A stretch of DNA of 64,000 bases from Coniferiporia sulphurascens (Eukaryota > Basidiomycota > Agaricomycetes > Hymenochaetales > Hymenochaetaceae), in assembly GCA_002794785.1 (NCBI GenBank), contig NBBA01000012.1, forward strand, positions 682,001 to 746,000, written 5' to 3'. Below the pieces are notes generated by a model. The model was not told where the DNA came from. It did not search any database and saw only the letters and a list, made by a program, of their open reading frames with translations. This document shows positions 10,701 to 21,959 of the stretch, piece by piece (positions within the stretch are counted from its first letter, which is position 1; every line of letters begins with the position of its first letter). The translations under genes were made by a program, and so were the position numbers.

Positions 10701-13104
10701 ATGATCTGGGCCCCACCCTCGGTCAACCCCGACTCTATTCTAGATTCAGCTACCTCCAACCCCTCACCACTGTCTGACCACACCATACTGCGATGGTCAC
10801 TGCCATTTCGGCCCCCCCCTCCTGTCCTAAAGACATGCCGGCTGCTACCAGCTGACAAGGAGGAATGGACCAACATCGCCTTCCCTCTCCTAGAAGAAGC
10901 CTTCTGACTCCTGGGGCCCGACACCCATGCCCTGGACATCAAAGCTAAGGTGGTCATCGACTCTATACTGGCGGGTCGCCATCGCTTTCGATGGCACCAT
11001 CCTCCCAACGGCCCAAAAACCAGACCTCGGCACCCCCCAAGGGTCCCCGGTGTCCCCAATCCTCTCGACTATATTCGTGGGCATGGTCCTCCAGAAATTT
11101 CACCAGACCGGCACCACTGCCCTAGCATATGTCGACAACCGTCTCCTGGTGTGCATCGGACCCAGCGTGGCATCCAACTGCCAGCAATTGTCCAATGCCT
11201 ACCATCAACTCAACACCCACTTCGGCACCATTGGTCTCAACATCGAAGCTGCCAAAACAGAGTGCCTACACTTCCACCCACCCCGATGACGTTCAGCCAC
11301 TTACACCGACTGGGATACTGCTGGGGTTTGGGTTGCCCCCACCACACTTATCTGACCCTCTATCCTGCTGTGCTGGCTGGGAATATGGTGGGACCCCACC
11401 CTCACTTTCAAGGCCCACATGGAACATATGCACTCCAAAGGCCTCTCCACCCTCACCGCCCTCCGCATTCTCGGCAACACCAAATGCAGTATCTTGGCCC
11501 TTCTCCTCTGTCGACTGTACACTGCCTGCATCCGCTCCGTCCTCATGTGGGGCACACCAGTATGGTACCACGGCTGATGCCAAAAAACACTAGTAAGCTG
11601 CCTGCAGGCTGTGCAAAACATGGCATGCAGATGGATTCTCGGCATCTACAAAGGCGCCTCTCCCTTTTCAATGAATTTTCTTTGTTCCCTTCCCCCTCTC
11701 TCTTACTATTTCGAATATGCTAAGACCCTCCATTCTCTGCACCTCTGGTGCACCCCACACTCCATTGGTAGAAAACGATATTATAAAAACATAACTAACC
11801 GCCCCTTTTCCACTTCTCTGCAGGTCCGGGTCCCTCGGCTTCAGCCGGTCCCAGCATACACTCATCCCCTGTGGACAGATCCCTTGGCATTTACGAATGG
11901 AAGAATCTTGTTTGCCACTCCTATCACTCCGGTCAGCAAGGACACCCATGATGAATTTGTGGTGGCCACACACTCCCTGAGCACCCTCCCCCACCTCCAG
12001 GTCTTCACCGATGGCTCGTGCATGGGTTTGAAGTCCGGATCAGCCGTTTGTGCCATGAGGGGTCTTACCCACCTCAAGTCCTGCCGGCTGGCCTCCCCCA
12101 CCTGCACAACAGCTATGGACATGGAGATTTTCTCCCTCACCTCCACACCGAGCTGGGCTGCACACCATTTACGGGAGCTCCTGCCTGTCGCATCCAACAT
12201 CTTTTTTCTGTCGGACTCACTGACGGCACTCCACTTGATCCGAACATGGGCACCTGTCCCTGGCGCACACCTCCTCCACCAATGGAAGGCAGGGGACCAG
12301 ACTCTACTGGACTCACACCCGGATCTTTCTGTTCATTTTGTGTGGTGCCTGGGTCACTCCGACATCCCCGGGAATGAATGGGCCGACCACAAGGCAAAGT
12401 TCGCAATGAACCTACCCCCGTCATCCCTCACACCCTCCACCTCCGCACTGAAAGAGGCTGCTGTTAACACACTCATGGAGCAATGGTCCCTCTCACTCGC
12501 CTGCCCACTTGCCTCGACAGCTGACAAATACTTGGCTGTAAATGGGGTCCCTTCCCATCGTCCCTGGAAGCTCATCACACAGTCGGTTGACCACCCCCGC
12601 CAGGAGCTCTCTGCAGTCGCCCAGGTTCTCTGCTGTGCCAGTCCCTATGGGGGCTACTGGCTGAGCTTTGACTCAGCCTACGGGCGCAGGCATGGCCTGA
12701 TCTTGCACTGCAGATGGCACAACCACCCCCCCTGGCCGGCCCAGTCGACTGCCCACGTACTGGGTGGATGTCGTACATTCCGACCCTGGATCCGCAAGGT
12801 CTGGCCCCCCCATGACCCACTTCTGACCCACCACACCGAGTGGGCTGATGAAAACCGTCTCCAGGTTCTGTGCTGCTGGCTGAAGCTGATGGGGCACCTT
12901 AATCGCCTCTCCAACTGCACCTCTGGCGCTATCCGCCTGGCATTTGCCACGATGGCACTGGAGGGACACCTAACCGATGAAGATATGGACCTGGACCTCC
13001 TCAGGGATTACATGAGTTGTATGCTTGGAACCCACTCCCAGGATCCAGACCCAGCTCTCTTGGAGCTTTCAGGTGCACTTCCCCCCTTTTCCTCTGACTA
13101 GTGC
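10701..13104 (+). pseudogene. LINE A ORF2 remnants (RT C-terminal half, RNase H, tail)
   Basis: Three frames cover ORF2: pre-RT linker (10701-10907), RT from AFDGTILPTAQKP to NIEAAKTECLHFHPPR (10927-11289), and RNase H with the C-terminal tail (11611-13101, 496 residues without a stop). RNase H residues are visible as FTDGSCMG, MDMEIFSL, LSDSLTALHL and NEWADHKAK. The RT active site reads YVDN, not YVDD, so the palm lacks its second aspartate. The tail carries the pattern CRWHNHPPWP and ends DPALLELSGALPP. Deletion and frameshifts make it non-functional. Confidence 0.87.
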
Positions 13105-13400
13105 CCACCTTTCAGACTCCCCCTCATACGTCCTGGCCGGCACCCTCGCCCCCTCTTTCCTATTCTAAACTACTCCTTTGCACCTGATGTCATCTGTTTG
13201 GCTATGCCATAGTGATACATATTCCTCCCTCATTCCACTCTTTTGCTAATAGGGGCCCTTCACACCTTGGCACCCTTCGGGGAGCAGGGCCCCCACCCAG
13301 TTTCGTGTGTTGTGCAATGATGGGCGCCTCTGTTGTTACGTAGTTAGGGCAGCTTGTAATTAGGTAATACTGCAGGAATAATAAAGGAAAAAAAAAAAAA

Positions 13401-13685
13401 GGTCATCAACTCTATGGTCACCGCCCTTCAGCCATTCACCTGCCTCTCCAAACCATCGAAAACGGAAATGCCATGGTGGTCACCCCACTACAAGACCCTT
13501 TTAACCACTATCTTGACAGCCACCACCCCTCTCCAGTGCTCATCAGCATGATGTGCCTTCAAAAGGGGTGTTAGGACAGCCAAATGGCAGTTCTACACTG
13601 ACCAGGCATCAGAAGCAGATGCCTCCAACATCTGGAACTGGGCCAAACATGGCCTAGGCAACCGACCCACCCCCATCCCCTCCAT
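13401..13685 (+). mobile_element. LINE A fragment (linker between endonuclease and RT)
   Basis: This short plus-strand piece translates as VINSMVTALQPFTCLSKPSK, then TEMPWWSPHYKTLL, with an in-frame stop inside CSSA*CAFKRG, then ASEADASNIWNWAK. It is wedged between the A-tail of the previous copy and the 5' end of the next. The full-length LINE probably inserted into this older copy, but the matching downstream part is not seen after 20624. Confidence 0.8.
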
Positions 13686-13740
13686 CCTTCTTGACCAGTA
13701 ACCACCACCATCGACTAGTGCGGGCAGCTAAAACTCCCCC

Positions 13741-16322
13741 ATGTCGAACCCCAGTGGACACAGGAATGCTCTACGTTCGACTCGACCACCCCCCCCACCT
13801 CCCTCATCGGCCAGGGCCACTGCCAACTGGGTGGCTGCCAGCAATGTCGCCGCCGCTTTGCACAGCACGAACCCCACCCCCGCCCAAATTGACCCAGGCC
13901 TCCTGGCATCGTCCCCAGATGCTCTCCGTCTCGCCCTGTCCCCCGTTATAGGAGTCTCGAACACCGAGTTTACTTGCACATTCGAGCATGTTAGCCGCCC
14001 CCCCTCCTCAGGCTCCAACCCCCCCGCCGGATCCAACATGACTGGTGAGATGGAAGACATCCTCGAGAACCCACACACACCATCACCGCCGCTCACCAAC
14101 AAGCGCTCATCCGAAAACCTCTCCCCACACACGCCTCAACCCTGCCCCCGCTCCCAGTTCGAGCCACACATGTCGAATTTCATGTACTCCATCTCCCAAG
14201 CGTTAGAGGACTTCAACCAGAAGACCCATCGCTCCAGTGCTGCAGAGACCGACCGAGCAGCTGGCCAGTTCATTGGCGACCTCCTCTGGAATGTCCAACA
14301 GACCATCGCCGGTGTATTTAGGGACGAGAAGGACCCCCAGCACATCATCTCCCACAATTTGGAGATGGCCTACAACATCGCAAGGGGGGGAGTGGAAGCC
14401 TCCCTGCCAGCGCCATTCGCCCCAGCTTGCCCCCAACAAAGGACCCCGACCACCGCCCCCCAACCCTCCGCCCTGATCAGGACCCCCAGAACTACTAACG
14501 TGTCACCCGATGTGGCTGTGCTGACAAATATTGTCAAACAGCTCTCCACAGAAGTCGCCTCCATCTCCTGGCAAGTTTCAACCCTTGTCAACCGGCCTGC
14601 GCCCTGTGCCCCACAGGCCCAGAAGGCCCAGGCTCCCACCACCACCACTGCCCAGACCGCCAACACTGCAGCACCGACCTCCTCCTACATCCAGGTGGCG
14701 GCCACCCCGCCCCACCTACAGCCTCCAACCCCAACCCAGTTGCACTGGCTCCGGGCACAGTCTTTACGATGGTAACCCACAAGAAGAAGAAAAAGCAACA
14801 CCAGGTCCCGCCCCTGCCCCTGGTCTACGCCAAGGACCCAACCCTGGTCCTCATCCTGGCCGTCGTCCCCAAAACAGAGCTACAACTCCCAGCTATGCGC
14901 CTCACTGCCACCGCTCGTGAGTTCTTTGCTTCATTACCCACTGCTGACCAGGTCACAGTCCTCGCATCCTCATTCAATGTGAAGGGAAACCTTGTGACCT
15001 CTTTTGCCAAGCGACCCTCCTCCGCCTCACCCGCCACCTGTTAAGCTCGATGGTTACGTGGTGATCAACGTCAGGGCTTCCTGATCATCTATGCTGATGG
15101 TGATGACAATGGGGCTTCCTAGATGTCATAAGTCAAAGATGATCGGCGATGGGGCTTCCTGATTGATGATGTGGGTGTGGTAGGCTTCGGAGTAGAGTCG
15201 GGTTACGACAAAGTGACTAGTGGCTCGACGGCACACAGTAGACTGGTGGTAGCAGATAATGGGCTTGTATGAACAAAGAGCACAAGCTTAGGACTTGTGC
15301 TACTGAAGTTACATGCTTATATGCTACTCTATGTGTTTGTTACTGTAGTGACTTGGTTAGGTGTGTTTTACCAGACTATGGAAAGTCAAGGAAACTCAAG
15401 GAAGGCCTTGGTAATACAAGTACAGTGATCAGTAAGCAAAGCGCATCATGATGGTGCGAGAAGGTGTCATCATGGCGTTTTTATGGTGTAAGGTGAATAG
15501 GGATTGGTAAGGAAGAGAAATGGGGGAGTTGTGCTGACTGATGATGATGAAGAGGAAGTGAGTCAGCACATTAATGGGTAAGTAAAGGAAAATTGTAACA
15601 CCACTGACACGATCATAGACCATCACTCAGCAGCGTTCGTGGCCCATATGCGTGACAGGTGTTTATCCATGACAGCCGATCAAATCTCTGCCCGGTTCAC
15701 CCTAACCCCAGTCCGAGTCCGCCCCCAGTCCGCCCTCCGCATCTCCATGGTGCCATGTGTGGACTATCTATTCAGCCAGAATGGCCACACCATCTCCCCA
15801 AAGGCCCTGATGGCCGAAATCCAGAACAACCCGGCGCTCCATACCCTCGACTTCATCGTTGACCCCCACTTTGCCGCCATGGAGGACCACCTCCTGACCC
15901 TCCAGAAGTGCCCCATGGCCTTCTCCTTCTCCGACCCCAATGGATCAATTTGTGCACAGCTCCTCAAGCACCCACGGGTTTGGCTGTTTGGTGCCTCCCT
16001 CTCCCTCTCCATCCCTCCCTACCGCCCCAGCCTCACCCAATGTGAGCACTGCCAGGGCCTAGGCCATGGGACGAAAGGCTGCCATGCCCAGCCATGCTGC
16101 GCCAATTGCGGAGGGGGTCATCTAACCCACAACCATCATAAATTGTGCGCATCCTGTGCCACCGAAGCCATCGAGGGCGATCACTGCCCTCACCCTCGCT
16201 ACTGCACGAACTGCAGGGGTAACCATCCCACCACCCTCCCTCAATGTCCCAAGAAACGGCGCTACCACCAGATTTTGGAGGCCGTCGAGGGGCCCAACGA
16301 TGAACACATGGAGGACCAATGA
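13741..16322 (+). pseudogene. LINE A ORF1 (RNA-binding protein with three zinc knuckles), split by LTR I
   Basis: ATG 13741 follows the short leader. The protein has a Pro/Ala-rich N-terminus, the NLLWNVQQTIAG segment, a KKKKKQHQ basic patch, VYAKDPTLVL, then LTR I. It resumes at 15601 (TIIDHHSAAFVAHM) through the RISMVPCVDY segment to three zinc knuckles: CEHCQGLGHGTKGC, a CANCGGGHLTHNHHKLC-type motif and CTNCRGNHPTTLPQC. A frame change lies between about 14690 and 14770. The TGA stop at 16320-16322 overlaps the ORF2 ATG at 16319-16321 as ATGA. The protein should coat the element RNA. Confidence 0.87.
15039..15600 (-). mobile_element. LTR I solo LTR, copy 2 (562 bp)
   Basis: Reads TGTTAAGCTCGATGG ... 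GGAAAATTGTAACA on the plus strand. Flanks CCACC (15034-15038) and CCACT (15601-15605) are a 5-bp duplication with one mismatch. It splits LINE A ORF1, whose homology continues on both sides. GGGGCTTCCT occurs as a repeated motif near the plus-strand left end. Confidence 0.9.
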
Positions 16323-19300
16323 ATAGAGACATCTCTATTCTGCAGTGGAATGCCACCTGCTCCTTAGCCACGGTCCATTCCCTTATCCTGATCCTTACCA
16401 CTGACCCATCCCCACCCACCATCATTCTAATTCAGGAACCTCCCTGGTATCAAATTGGCCTCCAACCCTCACTCACTGACCCAACTGGCATGCCAGTACT
16501 CAATGTCCCATCCCTCCCAGGATACATAGCCATGCTTCCCCCAGCCACCCAGCCAAGGGTTGTTATGTACATATCCCGGGCCATCCCATCAACTGCCTGG
16601 TCAGTCTTAGGTGCCGCATCCTCCGGCACCGACATCCTCACCATCGAAATCCGCTCACATCTGACAATCCACCTATGCAACTACTATGGTATGCACACAC
16701 CGGACCACACCACCGCCACCCCCCTATACCCCAGTGAGTCCTTCCTACTTACAATCTCACCGGCCTTGGCCTCCACTCTCCTTGTGGTGGGCGACTTCAA
16801 CCATTGCCACCACTCGTGGTCTGAACTCCTCGCTACACAGCAGGAGGACTTGAGAGCGCAACCTCTTGATGACTTCTTCCGGGAGCACGGCCTTGCACCA
16901 GCTCACCTCCCGGACTCTGACTCTAGGCCCATCAACAACCGTCGATGGTGCCCAATTGACATGATCTGGGCCCCCCCCCACAATAAACCCCAACTCAATC
17001 CTAGACTTGGGCACCTCAACCACTTCCGATCTGTCAGACCACGTCATGCTACGCTGGTCCCTGCCGTCCCGGCCCCCACCTCCTACCATCAAAACCCGCT
17101 GGCTAACACCGGCCGACAAGGAGGAGTGGACCAACATCGCCTTCCCACTACTCGAAGCCGCCTTCCTCCAACAGGCGGACAACACCCTCACCCTCGACTC
17201 CAAAGTGCAGGCAGTGGTCGACTCCATGATAGCTGCCCTTGCCCCCTTCACCAAAATCAGCAAGCCATCCAAAACTGAGGTCCCTTGGTGGACCCCAACC
17301 TGTAAATCACTCCTCCAGGCGATCTCAGCAGCCCCCCACCCCCCTTCAGCAGTCAGCAGCCCGCTGCGCATTTGAGCGGGGCATACAGGCAGCAAAACGG
17401 CATTTCTATGCTGAGCAGGCAGACCAAGCAGATGCCTCCAACATCGGGGGCTGGGCCAAATGAGGCCTCGGCAACTGCCCTACACCGATCCCTTCGCTTA
17501 AAAAACGCAATGGCTCCTTCACCCAATCGGACGACAAGAAAGGTGAGCTCTTCCACATGACCTTCTTCACGCCCCTGCCACCCCAACAAGCGGCCGACAC
17601 CCCGCCGCCCCCTCTCCAACCAGCTGCCCCGCCCATCCTCCTCACGGAGCTTACAGGGGCACTGTCTGACACCTCCAACTTGTCAGCTCTGGGCCTCTCG
17701 GGGATCGGATACCGCCCTCTTAAATGGGTAGTAGACACTTACCCTGAGGAGATACTTGCCCTTTTCAATGACTGTCTGCGCATGGGGCACCACCCTAAGT
17801 GCTGGCGGGCGGCAAAAGTGGTAATGCTCCGAAAGCCAAACAAGAAGGACCCCTTCTCGCCACGCTCATATCGGCCCATTACCCTCGAGGAGACCTTAGG
17901 GAAACTCCTTGAAAAGATTATAGCTAACCGGCTCCAGTTCCTCACTAACACGAGAGATTGGCTGCCACCTAACCAATATGGGGGGCATCAAGGACATTCT
18001 GTCTATGACACTGCCCAGCACCTTTTACAGATTGCGGAGCGAGCCCATGCTGAGGGCCGTGTATGTTTGGTCCTTGCAGTCGACATACAGGGGTTCTTCG
18101 ACTTGGTACACCCACAACTCCTCCACCGACAACTGCTGGACCTCCAGTGCCTGCCAGACATGGCGGACTGGTGCCTGTCCTTCATGATGGATCGGCAGGT
18201 GGCTATCGCTTTCGATGGCACCACCCTTCCAACAGCCCAGAAACCTGACCTCGGCACCCCTCAAGGGTTGCCGGTATCCCGATCCTCTCAACCATATTTG
18301 TGGGCATGGTCCTCCAGAAATTTCACCAAACCGGCACCACCACCCTTGCATATGTAGACAACCACCTCCTAGTGTGCATCGAACCCAGCATGGCATCCAA
18401 CTGCCAGCAACTGTCTAATGCCTACCACCAACTCAATGCCCACTTCGGTGCCATCAGTCTCAACATCGAAGCCGCCAAAACAGAGTGCCTCCACTTCCAC
18501 CCACCCCAATGACGATCAGCCGCCTACACCGACTGGGACACCGCCGGAGTTTGGGTTGCCCCCACCACGATTATCCGACCCTCCATCCCACTCCAGTGGC
18601 TTGGAATATGGTGGGATCCCGCCCTCACATTCAAGGCCCACATGGAATGCATGCGCTCCAAGGGCCTCTCCATGCTTGCCGCCCTCCGCATCCTTGGCAA
18701 CACCGAGTGCGGAATCTCGGCCCTCCTCCTCCATCGACTATACACCACCTGTGTCTGCTCCATCCTTACATGGGGCGCCCCAGTATGGTACCATGGCTGA
18801 TGCCAAAAAACACTAGTAAGCCGCCTGCAGGCTGTGCAAAACACGGCATGCAGATGGATTTTGGGCGTCTACAAAGGCACCTCCCCCTTCTCTACAAATT
18901 TCCTTTGTTCCCTCCCCCCCCTTTCTTATTATTTTTAATATGCTAAGACCCTCCATTCTCTGCACCTCTGGCACACCCCACACTCCATTGGTAGAAAACG
19001 CTATTATAAGACAGTAACTAACTGTCCCTTTTCCACTTCTCTGCAGGTCCGGGTCCCTCAGGTCCAGCCGGTCCCTGCATACACTCATCCCCCATGGACG
19101 GATCCTCTGGCATTTACGAATGGAAGAGTTTCATTTGCCACTCCTATCACTCCAGTCAGCAAGGACACCTGCAAGGAATTTGTAGGTGCCACACACTCCC
19201 TGAGCACCCTCCCCCACCTTCAGGTTTTCACCGATGGCTCTCACATTGGTCCAAAGTCTGGATCAGCTGTCTGTGCCATGAGGGGCCTTACCCACCTCAA

Positions 19301-20323
19301 GTCATGCTGGCTGGCCTCCCCCACCTGTGCAACAGCCACAGATGCAGAGATTTTCTCTCTCACCTCTGCACTGAGCTGGGCGGCACACCACCTATGGGAG
19401 CTCTTGCCTGTCGCATCTGACATCTTCTTTTTGTCGGATTCGCTGATGGCACTCCACCTGATCCGCACATGGGCGCCAGTCCCAGGCGCTCACCTCCTCC
19501 ACCAATGGAAGGCAGGGGTCCAGACTCTATTGGACTCATACCCAGATCTCTCCGTTCATTTCGTCTGGTGCCCGGGCCACTCCGACATCCCTGGGAATGA
19601 ATGGGCAGACTGCGAGGCGAAGTTCGCAACGAACCTACCCCCGTCTCCCCTCGCACCCTCCACCTCAGCACTGAAAGAGGCCGCCATCAACACATTCATG
19701 GAGTGTTGGTCCCTCTCACTTGCCCGCCCCCTCGCCTCAACAGCTGACAAATACTTGGCCATCAATGGGGTCCCCTCCCGCCGTCCCTGAAAGCTTATCA
19801 CACAGTCGGTTGACCACCCCCAACGAGAGCTCTCTGCAGTTGCCCAGGTCCTCTGTCATGCCGGTCCCTACAGGGGCTACTGGTTGAGTTTTGACTCAGC
19901 CTACCGGCACAGGCATGGCCTGATCTCACATTGCAGATGGCACAACCACCCCCCCTGGCCAGCCCAGTCGACCGCTCACGTACTGGGCGGTTGTTGCACA
20001 TTCCGACCATGGATCCGCAAGGTCTGGCCCCCCGTGACCCACTCCCGACCCACCACACAGAGTGGGCCGATGAAAACCGTCTCCAGGTTCTGTGCTGCTG
20101 GCTGAAGCTAACAGGGCACCTTAACTGCCTTTCCGACTGTACCTCTGCCACCATCCGTCTGGCCTTCACCACGATGGAGTTGGAGGGACACCCAACCAAT
20201 GAAGATATGGACTTGGACCTCCTCAGGGAATACATGAGTCGTATGCTTGGAACCTGTTCCCAGTACCCGGACCCGGCTCTCTTGGAGCTTTCAGGTGCGC
20301 TTCCCCCCTTTTCCTCTGCTTAA
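16319..20323 (+). pseudogene. LINE A ORF2 (endonuclease, reverse transcriptase, RNase H), frameshifted
   Basis: ATG 16319 overlaps the ORF1 stop. The endonuclease starts with ILQWNAT and shows ILIQEPPW (catalytic Glu region), NYYGM, VVGDFNHCHHSW and PIDMIWAPP. Frame changes occur near 16990, 17370, 17480 and 18280. The RT covers 17557-18510 (KPNKKDPFSPRSYRPITLEE, VDIQGFFDLVHP, GTPQGLPVS) with YVDN at the active site. RNase H is at 19070-19790 (FTDGSHIG, ATDAEIFSL, LSDSLMALHL, NEWADCEAK). The tail ends ELSGALPPFSSA at 20320. This is the most complete ORF2 of the family here, but it cannot make one protein. Confidence 0.88.
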
Positions 20324-20639
20324 ACGCCTGCCTTTCGGACTCCCATTCATACATCCCAGCCGGCGCTCTCGCCCTCCCTTTCCTATTCTAAGCTACCACA
20401 TTTTGCCTGATCTCACCCATTTGGCTTTGCTGTAGTGATATGTATTCCTCCCTCTTTCCTTTCTTTCACTAATAGGGGCCCTTCCCACCTTGGCACCCTT
20501 CAGGGAGCAGGGCCCCACCCAGTTTCGTGCATTGTGCGATGATGGGCGCCTCTGTTGTTATGTAGTTAGGGCAGCTTGTAATTAGGTAATACTGCAGGAA
20601 TAATAAATAATAAATTTAAAAAAAGCACATACATTAAGT

Positions 20640-21410
20640 GGGAGCTCCCAACACTTGCCTAAGGTGGGAGCTCCCAGCACATACCTTAGGTGGGAGCTCC
20701 CAACACTTACCTTAGGTGGGAGGTCCCAGCGCATACATTAAGTGGGAGCTCCCAGCATGTACCTTAGGTGGGAGCTCCCAGAGTAATGTATATGCTGGGA
20801 GCTCCCAATGCTTACCTTAGGTGGGAGCTCCCAACACTTGCCTTAAGTGGGAGCTCCCAGGAGTAATGCTCCAGCACATACATTACTCCTGGGAGCTCCC
20901 AGCACATACCTTACATTCGGAGCTCCCACCACTTACCTTACACAGGGAGCAAATCTGGATATTACTGCTTCCTACATCTTTATTGAAACTGTAAATTTGT
21001 CTGCTATATGTGATTCCTGAATGTCTGTCTTCTATATTCCGAATTTAGCATGCCCGTATATCTCAAAAATAATACAGCTGATATATAAGTAGGTGAAATT
21101 TACTCAAAATGTGGAAAAAAAGCCATAACAGTTCAGAAATGTTTGGTTGAATTTACAGTTTAGGAGACAACTATATTCGGGCTTGTTCCCTGTGTTAAGT
21201 GGGAGCTCCCAGTGCTTACCTTAGGTGGGATCTCTGGCACATACCTTACTTTGGGAGCTCCCAATGCCTACCTTTGGTGGGAGCTCCCAGTGCATACCTT
21301 AGGTGGGAGCTCCCAGAGCATATCTTTGGTGGGATCTCCCAGCGCTTGCCTATGGTGGGAGCTCCCAGCACAGACGCTACCTTGGGATCTCCCATTATTT
21401 ACAATTACCT
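20640..21410. repeat. Array of the 12-bp palindrome TGGGAGCTCCCA (array 1)
   Basis: About 14 exact copies of the core GGGAGCTCCC, plus several one-base variants, recur every 25-30 bp in two blocks (20650-20940 and 21195-21410). Spacers resemble CACATACCTTAGG or CACTTACCTTAGG. The array starts directly after the LINE A-tail at 20624. The two blocks flank a 250-bp unique segment bounded by an imperfect inverted repeat (ACACAGGGAGCAA at 20940 and TTGTTCCCTGTGT near 21184). A similar array with different spacers lies at 35255-35700. Subterminal binding sites of a DNA transposon are the likeliest reading. Confidence 0.85.
20941..21195. repeat. Unique AT-rich segment bounded by an imperfect inverted repeat
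   Basis: The segment starts ACACAGGGAGCAAATC and ends GCTTGTTCCCTGTGTT, an inverted repeat of about 13 bp with one mismatch. Inner sequences ACTGTAAATT (about 20988) and AATTTACAGT (about 21153) are also inverted. Palindrome arrays continue outside both arms. No ORF is seen. It may be the centre of a MITE-like element made of the two flanking arrays. Confidence 0.5.
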
Positions 21411-21959
21411 GGGATGACAAGGCTTCATAATATGACAGCGACACATGCATACATGCAAGCTTACCTTGCATTTTTAACTGTCCTGTTCTTCCTCTCCACT
21501 CCTCCCATCCTGATGCACTTTTTGGAAGACCCAAGCCTAACACATATAATGGTAAACTCTAGCATAGACGTGAGAGCATAGTCCTCACACTGATGTCCTT
21601 ATTACAAATCTTTAGTCAGAATTTGTCATAAAGACTAATAGACAATGTAATGATCAGCGTGTCGATCCTGTGCGTTTGATGGATTTCTTTTTTAAGTCAG
21701 TGTTCTCTCAGTTTGCGTTGTCCAATCTCAAGAGCGTGCAGGTGTGAAAAGATTAAAATCGACAATAGTAAGTACTTTGTTACTAATGCCAATAAATATT
21801 CCCCTACTCCAATTGTACCCTCCTCCTTGGAGGTGAATCATTACCCGCCACAGGTGGCTCACTGCTACGGGCTGGAAGTGGCCTGTTTGACCTTGGGGAT
21901 GGCCCACACACATGTAACGGCAAAAGGGCCCCTGTAGACTTGCTCGCCGGTGGTTCGTC
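21411..21959. other. No recognisable feature
   Basis: AT-rich sequence between the palindrome array and the 3' part of the minus-strand hypothetical gene. Short ORFs here look random. The last part (21804-22106, minus) could be a 3' exon of the neighbouring gene, since it stays open in a frame that follows a possible acceptor. Confidence 0.4.

Larger units (their letters stand above)
9883..13400 (+). mobile_element. LINE A copy, 5'-truncated, carrying a solo LTR I and an internal deletion
   Basis: The copy starts inside the endonuclease (SPQYPGESFLF, then LLVVGDFNCHHH). It is split by LTR I at 10015-10553 and continues through the MIWAPPSVNPDS block. Near 10970 it jumps from the pre-RT linker (VVIDSILAG) to the RT segment AFDGTILPTAQKP, so the N-terminal half of the RT is deleted. 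Thumb, RNase H, tail and 3' UTR follow, and it ends in a short A-run (13388-13400). Confidence 0.87.
13686..20624 (+). mobile_element. LINE A, near full-length copy (about 6.4 kb without its LTR insertion)
   Basis: It has the 5' leader CCTTCTTGACC, a 55-bp 5' UTR, ORF1 (13741-16322), ORF2 (16319-20323) and a 300-bp 3' UTR ending in AATAATAAATAATAAATTT and an A-run (to 20624). LTR I (15039-15600) sits in ORF1. Domain order is ORF1 with zinc knuckles, then endonuclease, RT, RNase H and tail, as in fungal I-group/Tad-like LINEs. Several frameshifts and stops disable ORF2. No clear target duplication is visible: the 5' side abuts a LINE fragment and the 3' side abuts a palindrome array. Confidence 0.9.

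Noticed and set aside
20640..21410. Regular palindromic repeats could suggest a CRISPR array
   Set aside because: The repeated core is only 12 bp and palindromic, the spacers are themselves similar, no cas genes exist and the sequence is fungal.
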